Shown one piece after another: positions 1-7,215 of a stretch of DNA of 12,229 nucleotides; the first letter of the stretch is position 1, and each line of letters begins with the position of its first letter. Origin of the DNA: Rhodospirillum sp. UBA1311. Its GTDB lineage: Bacteria > Pseudomonadota > Alphaproteobacteria > Rhodospirillales > Rhodospirillaceae. The notes below the pieces were generated by a model. The model was not told the origin of the DNA. It searched no databases and saw only the letters and a program-made list of their open reading frames with translations. The stretch spans positions 63,177 to 75,405 of the forward strand of contig DBTR01000089.1 in assembly GCA_002307145.1 (NCBI GenBank), in the 5' to 3' direction. The position numbers and the translations under genes are program-made.

Positions 1-454
1 CAAGGGCATCGGCGGCGGCTTCCCGATGGGCGCCTGCCTTGCCACCGAGCGCGCCGCGAAGCCGATGGTGGCCGGATCGCACGGCTCCACCTTCGGCGGC
101 AACCCTCTCGCGATGGCGGCGGGCAACGCGGTGATGGACGTGGTGACCGAACCCGGCTTCCTCGATCACGTCAACGCGGTGGCGGACATCCTGCGCACCG
201 CCCTCATCGAACGCGCCAAGCGCTTCCCCGAGATCTTCGAGGAAGTTCGCGGCCTCGGCCTGATGGCGGGCTTGAAGTGCCGCGTCACCAATACCGATCT
301 CGTCAATCGCCTGTTCGAGCACGGTTTGCTGTGCGTTTCGGCGGGCGACAACACATTGCGTTTCGTGCCGCCCCTGATCATCGAGCGGGAGCATGTCGAG
401 GCCGCCATGGCGATCCTCGATCGGGTCTGCGAGACGTGGAGGCACAACGCATGA
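1..454 (+). CDS. argD: Acetylornithine aminotransferase, C-terminal part (5' end outside window)
   Basis: This is the last 150 residues of a class-III PLP-dependent aminotransferase that makes N-acetylornithine from N-acetylglutamate semialdehyde in arginine biosynthesis; many ArgD proteins also act as succinyldiaminopimelate aminotransferase. The reading frame is open from base 2, so the gene begins upstream. The first readable residues, KGIGGGFPMGA, match the ArgD segment around the Schiff-base lysine, so the first complete codon probably encodes the catalytic Lys. The following SHGSTFGGNPLAMAAG is the conserved threonine and glycine-rich segment near the cofactor phosphate, and LRFVPPLII near the C-terminus corresponds to the family's substrate-carboxylate arginine region. 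The stop codon overlaps the argF start as ATGA, which implies translational coupling. The family call is secure. ArgD rather than another class-III enzyme rests on these motifs plus the argF neighbour. Confidence 0.93.
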   Translation, partial: KGIGGGFPMGACLATERAAKPMVAGSHGSTFGGNPLAMAAGNAVMDVVTEPGFLDHVNAVADILRTALIERAKRFPEIFEEVRGLGLMAGLKCRVTNTDLVNRLFEHGLLCVSAGDNTLRFVPPLIIEREHVEAAMAILDRVCETWRHNA

Positions 455-1407
455 TGACCTCGTTTTCACCCCAAGCCGTCTCGCACCCGGGGCTTCCGCC
501 CCGGCACTTCCTCGATATCGCCGATATCGAGGCGGGCGCGCTGCGCCGCATGGTCAACCTCGCCGCGCTCTATCGCACCGGCAACGCGCCGGAAGCCTTG
601 CGCCGTCCGCTCGCGGGCAAGACCCTGGCGATGATCTTCGAGAAGCCCTCGACCCGCACCCGGGTGTCGTTCCAGGTGGGGATGCAGCAGTTGGGCGGCG
701 ACGTGGTGGTGCTCTCGCACCAGGACACCCAGCTCGGGCGTGGCGAGACCATCCCCGACGCGTCGCGGGTGCTGTCGCGCTTCGTCGACATCCTGATGAT
801 CCGCACCTTTGCGCCCGAGACCCTGCACGAGCTGGCCGACTACGCATCCGTGCCGGTGATCAACGGCCTCACCGACGAGACCCATCCCTGCCAGGTGATG
901 GCCGACATCGCCACCTTCGAGCAGCATCGCGGCGAGATCGAAGGCAAGGTGATCGGCTGGACCGGCGACGGCAACAACGTCGCCCAGTCGTGGATCGAAG
1001 CCGCGCCGAAGTTCGGCTTCGAGATCCGCCTCGCCTGTCCCGAGGGCCTCGAACCCAACGCCGGAATCGTCGCCGCCGCGCGGAAGGCGGGCGCTTCGGT
1101 AATCATCGGCCGCGACGCGCGCGAACTTCTCGACGGCGTCGACTGCGTGATCACCGACACCTGGCTGTCGATGCACGACACCGACACCGACCGTTCCAAC
1201 ATGCTCCTGCCCTACCAGGTCAACGCCGACCTGATGGGGTATGCGAAACCGAATGCGCTGTTCATGCATTGCCTCCCCGCGCACCGCAACGAGGAGGTCA
1301 CCGACGAGGTGATGGACGGGCCCCAGTCGGTGGTGTGGGACGAGGCGGAAAACCGCCTTCACGCGCAGAAGGCGATCATGGTCTGGTGCATGGGAAAAAT
1401 CAGTTGA
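451..1407 (+). CDS. argF: Ornithine carbamoyltransferase
   Basis: This cytoplasmic enzyme makes citrulline from ornithine and carbamoyl phosphate in arginine biosynthesis. The 318-residue product is of normal family length. Visible motifs in order are STRTR (residues 67-71, carbamoyl-phosphate binding), HPCQ (145-148), DGNNV (173-177), DTWLSM (236-241, the ornithine-binding loop equivalent to the usual DVWxSM) and HCLP (273-276, with the catalytic Cys). The longer open frame upstream is shadow sequence inside argD. The first ATG of the ATGATG pair at 451 is chosen because GGAGG at 438-442 lies 8 nt upstream and because it forms the ATGA overlap with argD. The hslO frame follows at once. The catabolic paralogue (ArcB) is unlikely next to argD. 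Confidence 0.96.
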   Translation: MMTSFSPQAVSHPGLPPRHFLDIADIEAGALRRMVNLAALYRTGNAPEALRRPLAGKTLAMIFEKPSTRTRVSFQVGMQQLGGDVVVLSHQDTQLGRGETIPDASRVLSRFVDILMIRTFAPETLHELADYASVPVINGLTDETHPCQVMADIATFEQHRGEIEGKVIGWTGDGNNVAQSWIEAAPKFGFEIRLACPEGLEPNAGIVAAARKAGASVIIGRDARELLDGVDCVITDTWLSMHDTDTDRSNMLLPYQVNADLMGYAKPNALFMHCLPAHRNEEVTDEVMDGPQSVVWDEAENRLHAQKAIMVWCMGKIS

Positions 1408-1424
1408 CCGAGGCGGCGCGCAGC

Positions 1425-2348
1425 ATGGACTTGGTGCTGCCGTTCACCCTGGGCGGCGGTGCGTTCCGGGGGCGGCTGGTGCGTCTGCACCAGGTCGCCA
1501 CCGAAACCATCGTGCGGCACCATCAGCCCGAGGCGGTCGGCCGCCTGATCGGCGAGGCGCTGGTGCTCGCCGTCGCGGTCGGCTCGCGGTTGAAGTTCGA
1601 CGGCGTGGTGACGCTGCAGACGTCGAGCGATGGTCCGGTGTCGCGCATCGTCGCCGACATGACCTCGGACGGCAACGTCCGTGCGTCGGTGGCCACAGAT
1701 CCCGACCGCCTCGCGGAGATGATCGCTTCGGGCGTGCCTCTCGATTTCGCCCATCTCTCGGGCAAGGGCCATCTCGCGATGACCGTGGACCAGGGCGACG
1801 ACACCGACCGCTACCAGGGCATCGTCGCGATCGAGGGGCATACCCTCGCCGACACCGCGATTTCCTATTTCCGCCAGTCGGAGCAGATCGGCACCGCGCT
1901 GCTGCTTGCGGCGGAAGCGCCGGACGGCGGCTTCGGCTGGCGTGCGGGCGGCATCCTGCTGCAGCGCCTGCCGACGCCGAACGCGACCCTCGCAGGGCCG
2001 GAGGAGGCGGATGCCTGGGAAACCGCCAAGGTGCTGCTGCAAAGCCTGACCGACCGCGAACTCCTCGACCCGACGCTCGCCGCGACCGAGGTGCTGCGTC
2101 GCCTGTTCCACCAGAGCGGACTCGCGGTCTACGACGGCGCGGACGTGCGCTTTGCCTGCCGCTGCTCGCGCCAGCGGCTCGAAGGGGTGCTTGCCGGGCT
2201 GCCGCCCGAGGATCTCGCGCATGCGGCGGTCGATGGAACCATCGAGGTGACGTGCGATTTCTGTAAGACGCGCTATATCTTCGATGTAGATGATATTCCG
2301 ACATCTTCGGTGTCGAGTGACAATTCGTCGAAGCCGCGGAGCGAATAA
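1425..2348 (+). CDS. hslO: Hsp33 redox-regulated molecular chaperone
   Basis: Hsp33 is a cytosolic holdase chaperone that is activated when oxidants release zinc from four C-terminal cysteines. From ATG 1425 the product has 307 residues, close to the family's roughly 290-330. The N-terminal domain carries the recognisable GRLVRL, GEALVLAVAVGSRLKFDG and SGKGHLAMTVD segments (E. coli-like folds have a similar GKGYMVITI strand). The zinc-binding redox switch is complete: a C-x-C pair at residues 245 and 247 and a C-x2-C pair at 277 and 280. The start is uncertain. TTG 1404 overlaps the argF stop as TTGA and has GGGA 8 nt upstream, whereas ATG 1425 has GAGG 11 nt upstream and begins directly with the conserved DLVLPF segment. 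Adjacency of argF and hslO is a familiar alphaproteobacterial arrangement, so this gene is probably co-transcribed with arginine genes although its role is oxidative-stress protection. Confidence 0.95.
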   Translation: MDLVLPFTLGGGAFRGRLVRLHQVATETIVRHHQPEAVGRLIGEALVLAVAVGSRLKFDGVVTLQTSSDGPVSRIVADMTSDGNVRASVATDPDRLAEMIASGVPLDFAHLSGKGHLAMTVDQGDDTDRYQGIVAIEGHTLADTAISYFRQSEQIGTALLLAAEAPDGGFGWRAGGILLQRLPTPNATLAGPEEADAWETAKVLLQSLTDRELLDPTLAATEVLRRLFHQSGLAVYDGADVRFACRCSRQRLEGVLAGLPPEDLAHAAVDGTIEVTCDFCKTRYIFDVDDIPTSSVSSDNSSKPRSE

Positions 2349-2382
2349 CGCGTTCCGTGACACCTTGCAGGGAGTCCGTTCC

Positions 2383-3009
2383 ATGTCCGTCCGCATGTCC
2401 GGTTTCGCGTCCGGTCGCCGCGCGTTGTTGCGCGGCCTCGGCGCGGCGCTGATCGCCGCCACTGTGGCCGCGTGCACCACCACGCCGCCCGCGCCGGTCT
2501 ACCCCGATATCCGCTTCACCAGCGTCAATCCGCTGCCGATCCGCGCGCTGCGCGTCGACATCGCGAGCGATTATCGCCCCACCTTCTCGCCGCCCAACGT
2601 CGAACACCTGATGCCGGTTTCGCCCGAGCGGATGGCGCGCCAGTGGGCGCTCGACCGGCTCCAGCCGCTGCGCTCCGGCGCGGCGATCGCGCGCTTCACC
2701 ATTCTCGACGCGCACGTGATCGAGACCAAGCTCGCGACCAAGGACGGCATCAAGGGCGCGTTCACCGATCAGCCCGCCGAAAGATACGACGCCGTGTTGC
2801 GGGTGCGGATTTCGCTCGACGATCCGTCGCGGTCCTACCACGGCGAGGTCGAGACCGCCGTGCAGCGCAGCATGACGGTGCAGGAGGGCGCTTCGCTCAA
2901 CGATCGCGAACGGGTCTGGTACGAACTGACGCAGAAGCTGGCGCTCGATTTCGACGCCGCGATGACCAGCAACCTGCGCGCCTATCTGCCGGACGCGCTC
3001 GCGAACTGA
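2383..3009 (+). CDS. Putative lipoprotein of unknown function, possibly Tat-exported
   Basis: I do not recognise a characterised family here. The 208-residue product begins with a lipoprotein signal: a basic n-region, a hydrophobic stretch GLGAALIAATVAA and Cys31 preceded by VAA, a usable lipobox. Just before the hydrophobic stretch is SGRRALLRGL, with paired arginines at 12-13, which resembles a twin-arginine signal although it departs from the strict S/T-R-R-x-F-L-K motif. The mature part is soluble, with a mixed alpha/beta look and no further membrane segment, and contains YPDIRFTS and ERYDAVLRVRISLDD. Start ATG 2383 has AGGGAG 8 nt upstream at 2369-2374; the open frame extends further upstream inside hslO without a better site. 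It is the last gene before the terminator and probably belongs to the argD-argF-hslO transcript. Envelope location is inferred from the signal only. Confidence 0.8.
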   Translation: MSVRMSGFASGRRALLRGLGAALIAATVAACTTTPPAPVYPDIRFTSVNPLPIRALRVDIASDYRPTFSPPNVEHLMPVSPERMARQWALDRLQPLRSGAAIARFTILDAHVIETKLATKDGIKGAFTDQPAERYDAVLRVRISLDDPSRSYHGEVETAVQRSMTVQEGASLNDRERVWYELTQKLALDFDAAMTSNLRAYLPDALAN

Positions 3010-3033
3010 GCCGGAGGATTTCGGCACGGAACC

Positions 3034-3063
3034 AAGCCGGGGGCGAACGCCTCCGGCTTTTTT
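3034..3063 (+). terminator. Rho-independent terminator after the lipoprotein gene
   Basis: An 11-bp stem (3034-3044 with 3049-3059, one G.U pair) encloses a GAAC loop, and the 3' arm runs into six consecutive T at 3058-3063. It starts 25 nt after the stop codon of the + strand lipoprotein. On the - strand it lies directly after the trkH stop codon, but there it is followed by few T residues, so efficient termination is predicted only for the + strand. Confidence 0.9.
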
Positions 3064-4511
3064 CATTCCTTCCAGAACGCGCGCTGGAACAGCACCAGAA
3101 CCGAGAGGATCTCCAGCCGCCCGAGCAGCATGCCGAGGCAGAGCAGCCATTTCGCCGCGTCCGGCAGGGTGGAGAAGTTCCCTTTCGGGCCGATGATGTC
3201 GCCGAGGCCCGGGCCGACGTTGGAGATCGCGGTGGATGCGCCCGAGAGCGCGGTGGTGAAGTCGAGCCCGAGCAGCGAGAGGCCGATGGTGAGCCAGGAC
3301 ACCGCGAGCGCGTAGACGAAGAAGAACGCCATCACCGAATCCGTCACGCCGGCCTGGAGCGGCCGATTGTTGTAGCGCGGCAGCAGCACGATGTGCGGAC
3401 GGAGCATCCGCGCCACCTGGACCCGGGCGGCGGCGGTGAGAACCTGGAAGCGGAAGATCTTGAAGCCGCAGGTCGTGGAGCCCGCGCAGCCGCCGACGTA
3501 TTGCAGCACGAACAGGAGCGCGACCGGCAGGCCGCCCCAGAGCTGGATGTCGGTGGTGGTGTAGCCGGTGCCGGTGATGATCGAGGTGACGTGGAAGATT
3601 GCGCCAACAATCGCGGGCTCGGCGTCGTAGCCATTGCCGAAGATCAGCCAGAGCGAGATCACCAGCGCCGCGACCGCCACCAGACCGAGGAACGCGCCGA
3701 CCTGGCTGTCGATCGCGATGTTGCGCCGCGTGCCGCGCGCGATCTGGAGATAGAGGGTGAAGGGCAGGGCGGCGACGATCATTCCGGTGGTCGCCACCAG
3801 CATCACCCAGCCCGAGGGCCAATGGGCGAGGGAATCGGGCGAGGTCGAGAATCCGCCGGTGGAGAGCGTGGTCATCGCGTGATTGGCCGCCTCGAACGGC
3901 GTCATCCCGGCGAGCCAGTAGAAGAAGCACCACGCGGCGGTGAGCGCGGCATAGATCGCGATCAGCTGCAACGCCACCGGACTGACCCGCGCGAAGACCT
4001 TGTCCGGGGTGTCGAAGGCCTCGGTCTTGAACACCTGCATGCCGCCGAGGCGCAGCATCGGCAGCAGCGTCACCGCCATCAGTACGATGCCGATGCCGCC
4101 CAGCCACTGCAGCACCGAGCGCCACACCAGCATCGCCCTGGTCATGGTGAGGAGATCGGCGATCGCCGACGAACCGGTGGTGGTGAGCCCCGACATCGCC
4201 TCGAAGAAGCCGTCGGTGTAGGAGAGGTGGGCGCTGCCGAACGCGAACGGCAGGGCGGCGAACACCGGCATCACGAACCAGGTGCCGGCGGCGAGAAGGA
4301 AGACGTGGCGGAGGTTGTGGTGGTAGCACGGCCCGCCGCAACTCAGGATCATCGCCAGGGCGAAGAACACCGTGACCGCGGCGGAAAGCATGAAGATGAT
4401 CCAGTCGGCGTCGCCGTCGGCCAGCGAGACGCCCACCGGAACCGCCATCGCGGCGGCCACAACCAGCAGCAACAGCCCGACGACGTATAGCACCGGACGG
4501 ATATCGAGCAC
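3063..4511 (-). CDS. trkH: TrkH-family potassium uptake channel subunit
   Basis: This inner-membrane protein belongs to the TrkH/KtrB superfamily and conducts K+ uptake, normally gated by a cytoplasmic TrkA-type RCK subunit that is not encoded in this window. At 482 residues it is the usual TrkH length and is hydrophobic throughout. The four quasi-repeated selectivity-filter loops are all visible: TTTGSS (110-115), STGGF (217-221), TGTGYTTTD (313-321) and NVGPGLG (431-437), each supplying the filter glycine. The conserved GGCAGSTTCGFK (340-351) and the C-terminal GRLEILSVLVLF also fit. The start is GTG at 4511, preceded by a strong GGGGGAG about 5 nt upstream. The upstream lipoprotein ends 60 nt before it with no terminator between, so the two may share a transcript. 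Its stop overlaps the T-tract of the convergent terminator. Confidence 0.95.
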   Translation of the reverse strand: MLDIRPVLYVVGLLLLVVAAAMAVPVGVSLADGDADWIIFMLSAAVTVFFALAMILSCGGPCYHHNLRHVFLLAAGTWFVMPVFAALPFAFGSAHLSYTDGFFEAMSGLTTTGSSAIADLLTMTRAMLVWRSVLQWLGGIGIVLMAVTLLPMLRLGGMQVFKTEAFDTPDKVFARVSPVALQLIAIYAALTAAWCFFYWLAGMTPFEAANHAMTTLSTGGFSTSPDSLAHWPSGWVMLVATTGMIVAALPFTLYLQIARGTRRNIAIDSQVGAFLGLVAVAALVISLWLIFGNGYDAEPAIVGAIFHVTSIITGTGYTTTDIQLWGGLPVALLFVLQYVGGCAGSTTCGFKIFRFQVLTAAARVQVARMLRPHIVLLPRYNNRPLQAGVTDSVMAFFFVYALAVSWLTIGLSLLGLDFTTALSGASTAISNVGPGLGDIIGPKGNFSTLPDAAKWLLCLGMLLGRLEILSVLVLFQRAFWKE

Positions 4512-4571
4512 GCTTCTCCCCCAACTGGTAACCGGCCGAAACTATGCGCTAAACCACGGGGGCTGTCACGT

Positions 4572-4961
4572 CTAGCGGATGCGGGTGATGCCAGGCAGGT
4601 AGGAGCCGGTGCGGTGGTCGGTGCCGTAGGGATTGGGCTCGGCGAAGCAGTTCACCGCCGCGAGGGTGCGATAGCAGAACGGCTCGGGCGGCGGGGTGTA
4701 GGCGAGGCGGAACGGCCGGCAATACTTGTCGCCCTGGCTCGCGCGCACCGACGAGCAGTCCTCCTGGCGGACGTAGGAGACGATGTGGTCGACCATCAGC
4801 TTGTCGGTGACGATCAGGGTGGCGACGTCGATCGCCGCCAGCGCCTGGAAGCCATCGTTGAACGGCGTCAGCATTTCGACGTTGGCGGACGGGATGTCGT
4901 GCATGTGAAGGCCACAGCCCGAAAGCAGCGCGGCGAACAGCGGTACGGCGATCTTGCGCAC
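4572..4961 (-). CDS. Small Cys-containing lipoprotein, unknown function
   Basis: No family is recognised. From GTG 4961 the product has 129 residues and opens with a compact lipoprotein signal, MRKIAVPLFAALLSGC, in which Cys16 follows a good LLSG lipobox. The mature part has four further cysteines (in DCSS, KYCRP, PFCYR and VNCFAE), which could form two disulfides in the periplasm. A TPPPEPFCYRTLAAVNCFAEPNPYG segment precedes a polar C-terminus. A TTG at 4985 would add eight residues but has no Shine-Dalgarno, while GGAG sits about 10 nt before GTG 4961 and this start gives a textbook signal peptide. It is transcribed away from the glycosyltransferase/TPR gene and toward trkH. Membrane anchoring is inferred from the signal; a functional link to potassium transport is not shown. 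Confidence 0.75.
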   Translation of the reverse strand: MRKIAVPLFAALLSGCGLHMHDIPSANVEMLTPFNDGFQALAAIDVATLIVTDKLMVDHIVSYVRQEDCSSVRASQGDKYCRPFRLAYTPPPEPFCYRTLAAVNCFAEPNPYGTDHRTGSYLPGITRIR

Positions 4962-5030
4962 GGCGACGGCACTCCGTTGGCTCAAGGCATGCGAAGATTA
5001 GACTATCGCGCGAGGCCGTTAAGAAATTCT

Positions 5031-5047
5031 GAAACCGGTGCGGTTTC
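5031..5047. repeat. Perfect 7-bp inverted repeat, GAAACCG-GTG-CGGTTTC
   Basis: Two perfect 7-nt arms are separated by 3 nt, midway between the two divergent genes. It is not followed by a T-run on the + strand and lies upstream of both start codons, so an operator for a dimeric regulator or a 5' leader hairpin is more likely than a terminator. Function is not established. Confidence 0.5.
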
Positions 5048-5082
5048 GGGCACCTGCGTATGCGAAGACGGAACGCTCCGGA

Positions 5083-5098
5083 TGTGATACACATCACC
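5083..5098. promoter_or_regulatory. CRP/FNR-superfamily-like binding site
   Basis: The sequence TGTGATACACATCACC matches the CRP consensus TGTGA-N6-TCACA at nine of ten defined positions. Read as GTGAT-N4-ATCAC it also resembles the FNR-type TTGAT-N4-ATCAA with the outer base changed. It ends 46 nt before the proposed GTG 5145 start and lies upstream of an operon that includes a hemerythrin. Which regulator binds, if any, cannot be told from sequence. Confidence 0.45.
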
Positions 5099-5144
5099 GA
5101 ATTCCCGTTGCTCCCCAGGTGTGCGAGTCACGAAAGAAACGCCC

Positions 5145-7178
5145 GTGTCCCAGGGTTCGGTGTTGATCAGCGATCGTGCGTTTTGGCGTCCGGGTCAGGA
5201 GACCACGGCGCGCCAACGCGAACTGCTGGGCTTCCTCGTCGAACGCGGCGGGGTCGACGTGATCTACGCCGGACCGGACATCGCCGAATTCGAGCGCCTC
5301 GCCACCCACCTCGCCGCGACCCGTGCGACCACCGGCATCCGTTGCGAAAGCCTGCCGCCCGGCCTCGACCCGCGCCGCGCCGCCGCCCGGCTCGCGGCGG
5401 TGGTGGCGGAACGCTGGCCGTCGCGGGTGCTGGTGATGTCGCCCGACCTGGTTTGGGTGCCCGAGGTGATCCCCGCCGAAATTCCGGTTGTGCTCGACCT
5501 GCCGGGGGCGCTCGACAGCGCCGATGCGGTTCACTTGCTCGGCATTGCCCGCGCCTTCGACCGGGTGCTGTTCGACGACGAGGACGCCTTCGCCCATGCC
5601 TCCGCCGTTCTTGGCCGGGGGCGCTGCGGCTTCGCTCCGCAACCGGTCGTGCCGGTCGACCCGCTGCCGCCGCTCCGGGGCACGGTCGCTCGCGTCGGGG
5701 TGTTCTTCGGCGCGGCGCGGGTGGATGCGGCTGCGGTTGCGTGGCTGCGCCGGGTCTGGCTGCGCCCCGAACTCGCGACGGTGCGCGAAACCGTCGAGGT
5801 GGTGGTCGGCGGGGATGTCGGCGATGGCGCGGTGCGCCGCGACTGCCCCGAGTTCCGCTTCGTCGGTCCGGTGGACCGGGCCTGGCCGTTCTTCGCCGCC
5901 GTCGACGTGATCGCGGCCCCGCCCGGTGCGCCACCGCCGATCGAGGCGCTCGGGTTCGCCCGCCCGGTGGTGGCGATGCTCGACGTGGTGCGGCCGTTGC
6001 AGTCGATCCTCGGGCCGGTCTGTATTCTCGGCGCCGACGAACCGGGGTTCGCCGAAATTCTTGCGCTGATCATCGGCGACACCGCGGCGCGGCGGCGTCT
6101 GACCGACGCCGGGCTGGCGGCGGCGCGGCGCGATCTCGCTCCCGAAATCTGCTTCCAGTCGCTCATCGACGCAGCGCCGGGAATTCGCCCGACCCCGGCC
6201 CAAGCCGCCGAACGCGATCCTGCCGACCCATTGCCCTTGCCGGTGGCGATGGCGCAGGGCATGGCGCACCAGCGCGCCGGACGGCTGGCGCAGGCGGAGG
6301 CGGTGTTTCGCCAGATTCTCGCGCGCGATCCGGACCACGCCGATGCGTTGTTCGCCCTCGGCTTTGCGCTGTCGCGGCGTGGCGACAGCGCCGCCGCGCT
6401 GCCGCTGCTCCAGCGCACCACCGAGATTCGCCCCGCCCACGCGGCGGCGTGGAACACCCTCGCCACCGTGCTCAACGCGCTTTCCCGGCATGCCGAGGCG
6501 GAGACCGCCGCCGATCACGCCCTCGCGCTGCGCGGCGGCCTCGTCGGCGCGCTCGCCAATCGCGCCCGCGCGCGGCGGGGGCTCGGGCGCTACGGCGAGG
6601 CGGTGGCGGATTGTTGCACCGCCCTCGCGGTGACCCGGGATTCGCCCGAACTCCTGCACGAGCGCGGCCTCTCCCGCCTCGAACAGGGCGACTATCCAAG
6701 CGCCGAGAGCGACCTTCGCGCGGCGCTGGCGCAGCGGCCGCACCAGGCGGCGTGGGCGGCGGATCTCCAGCGCCTGCGGCGGGTCCGCGACGCGGCGACG
6801 GTCCTGCGCCCCGTGGTTGTCCTCGCCTGTCCGGGCGGCGGTCTTCCGGCGGCCTGGGAGTCGGTGTGGGCGTTGCCGGGAATCGCGATTTCGGCGGTGG
6901 TGCCGGAGGGCGGCACGGTGCCGGACTGCGACCTCCTGATCACCTTCGATCCCGGTCACGCCGCGCGCGCCGCGGCGATCGGCCGGGAGGTCTGGCTGTG
7001 CGGGACCGCGCCGCCGGACTCGGCGGGGATCAAGGCGTTCGCCGACGCCGATGAAGGCGGCTGGGCGGTCGCCGACGTCTCCGCCCATCTCGCGGTCTGG
7101 GCGCGGGCGTGGTCGGCGCGGGCGCACCCGACGAAACCGATTGCCGAGCCCGCCCCGGAAGGGTATATCCCGCAGTAA
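5145..7178 (+). CDS. Glycosyltransferase-like / TPR multidomain protein, function unknown
   Basis: The 677-residue product (numbered from GTG 5145) has three parts. Residues about 182-342 resemble the C-terminal half of a GT-B, GT4-type glycosyltransferase: a VGVFFGAARVDAAAVAWLR segment like the usual 'PNVDAVRWF' motif, EVVVGGDVG, FRFVGPVD, AAVDVIAAP and PPIEALGFARPVVA. Of the EX7E signature only the second Glu is evident, so catalysis is doubtful. Residues about 365-537 form four to five TPR helix pairs (GMAHQRAGRLAQAEAVFRQ, ALGFALSRRGDSAAALPLL, RARRGLGRYGEAVADC, RGLSRLEQGDYPSAESDL). Residues about 552-657 form a small alpha/beta domain whose CDLLITFDPGHAARAAAIGREVWL vaguely recalls the nucleotide-binding end of GT9 heptosyltransferases. 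No signal peptide or membrane helix is seen, so it is probably cytoplasmic. The start is unclear: GTG 5121 lacks a ribosome site, 5145 has a purine-rich GAAAG 8 nt upstream, and GTG 5160 or TTG 5163 follow AGGG. The hemerythrin gene begins 37 nt downstream. Confidence 0.75.
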   Translation: MSQGSVLISDRAFWRPGQETTARQRELLGFLVERGGVDVIYAGPDIAEFERLATHLAATRATTGIRCESLPPGLDPRRAAARLAAVVAERWPSRVLVMSPDLVWVPEVIPAEIPVVLDLPGALDSADAVHLLGIARAFDRVLFDDEDAFAHASAVLGRGRCGFAPQPVVPVDPLPPLRGTVARVGVFFGAARVDAAAVAWLRRVWLRPELATVRETVEVVVGGDVGDGAVRRDCPEFRFVGPVDRAWPFFAAVDVIAAPPGAPPPIEALGFARPVVAMLDVVRPLQSILGPVCILGADEPGFAEILALIIGDTAARRRLTDAGLAAARRDLAPEICFQSLIDAAPGIRPTPAQAAERDPADPLPLPVAMAQGMAHQRAGRLAQAEAVFRQILARDPDHADALFALGFALSRRGDSAAALPLLQRTTEIRPAHAAAWNTLATVLNALSRHAEAETAADHALALRGGLVGALANRARARRGLGRYGEAVADCCTALAVTRDSPELLHERGLSRLEQGDYPSAESDLRAALAQRPHQAAWAADLQRLRRVRDAATVLRPVVVLACPGGGLPAAWESVWALPGIAISAVVPEGGTVPDCDLLITFDPGHAARAAAIGREVWLCGTAPPDSAGIKAFADADEGGWAVADVSAHLAVWARAWSARAHPTKPIAEPAPEGYIPQ

Positions 7179-7215
7179 TTGATCGACCCCGCACCGCTAC
7201 AGCGCGAGGTGAGCC

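Larger units (their letters stand above)
4962..5144. other. Divergent intergenic region with candidate operators
   Basis: This 183-bp gap separates two divergent genes and is noticeably more AT-rich than its surroundings around 4990-5035. It contains an inverted repeat at 5031-5047 and a CRP/FNR-like palindrome at 5083-5098, listed separately. On the - strand a weak promoter-like pair, TTAACG then TAATCT with a 16-bp spacer, can be read just upstream of the lipoprotein gene, but its -10 match is poor. No convincing + strand -10/-35 pair was found. Confidence 0.5.

Noticed and set aside
277..450. Upstream extension of argF to 277
   Set aside because: The added residues are an out-of-frame reading of argD. 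ATG 451 has GGAGG 8 nt upstream and gives the family's normal length.
2472..4490. 672-codon open frame on the + strand across the terminator and trkH
   Set aside because: It crosses a strong terminator, is antisense to trkH with its four filter motifs, and encodes a charged His/Arg/Glu-rich sequence with no domain.
1444..4524. 1026-codon open frame on the - strand
   Set aside because: It is antisense to hslO and the lipoprotein gene and out of frame within trkH. The translation is low-complexity, Arg/Ala/Gly-rich shadow sequence typical of high-GC DNA, while the genes it overlaps have clear motifs.
5094..7127. 677-codon open frame on the - strand
   Set aside because: It is the antisense shadow of the glycosyltransferase/TPR gene. 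The + strand frame shows clear TPR periodicity and GT-like segments, the - strand frame shows none.
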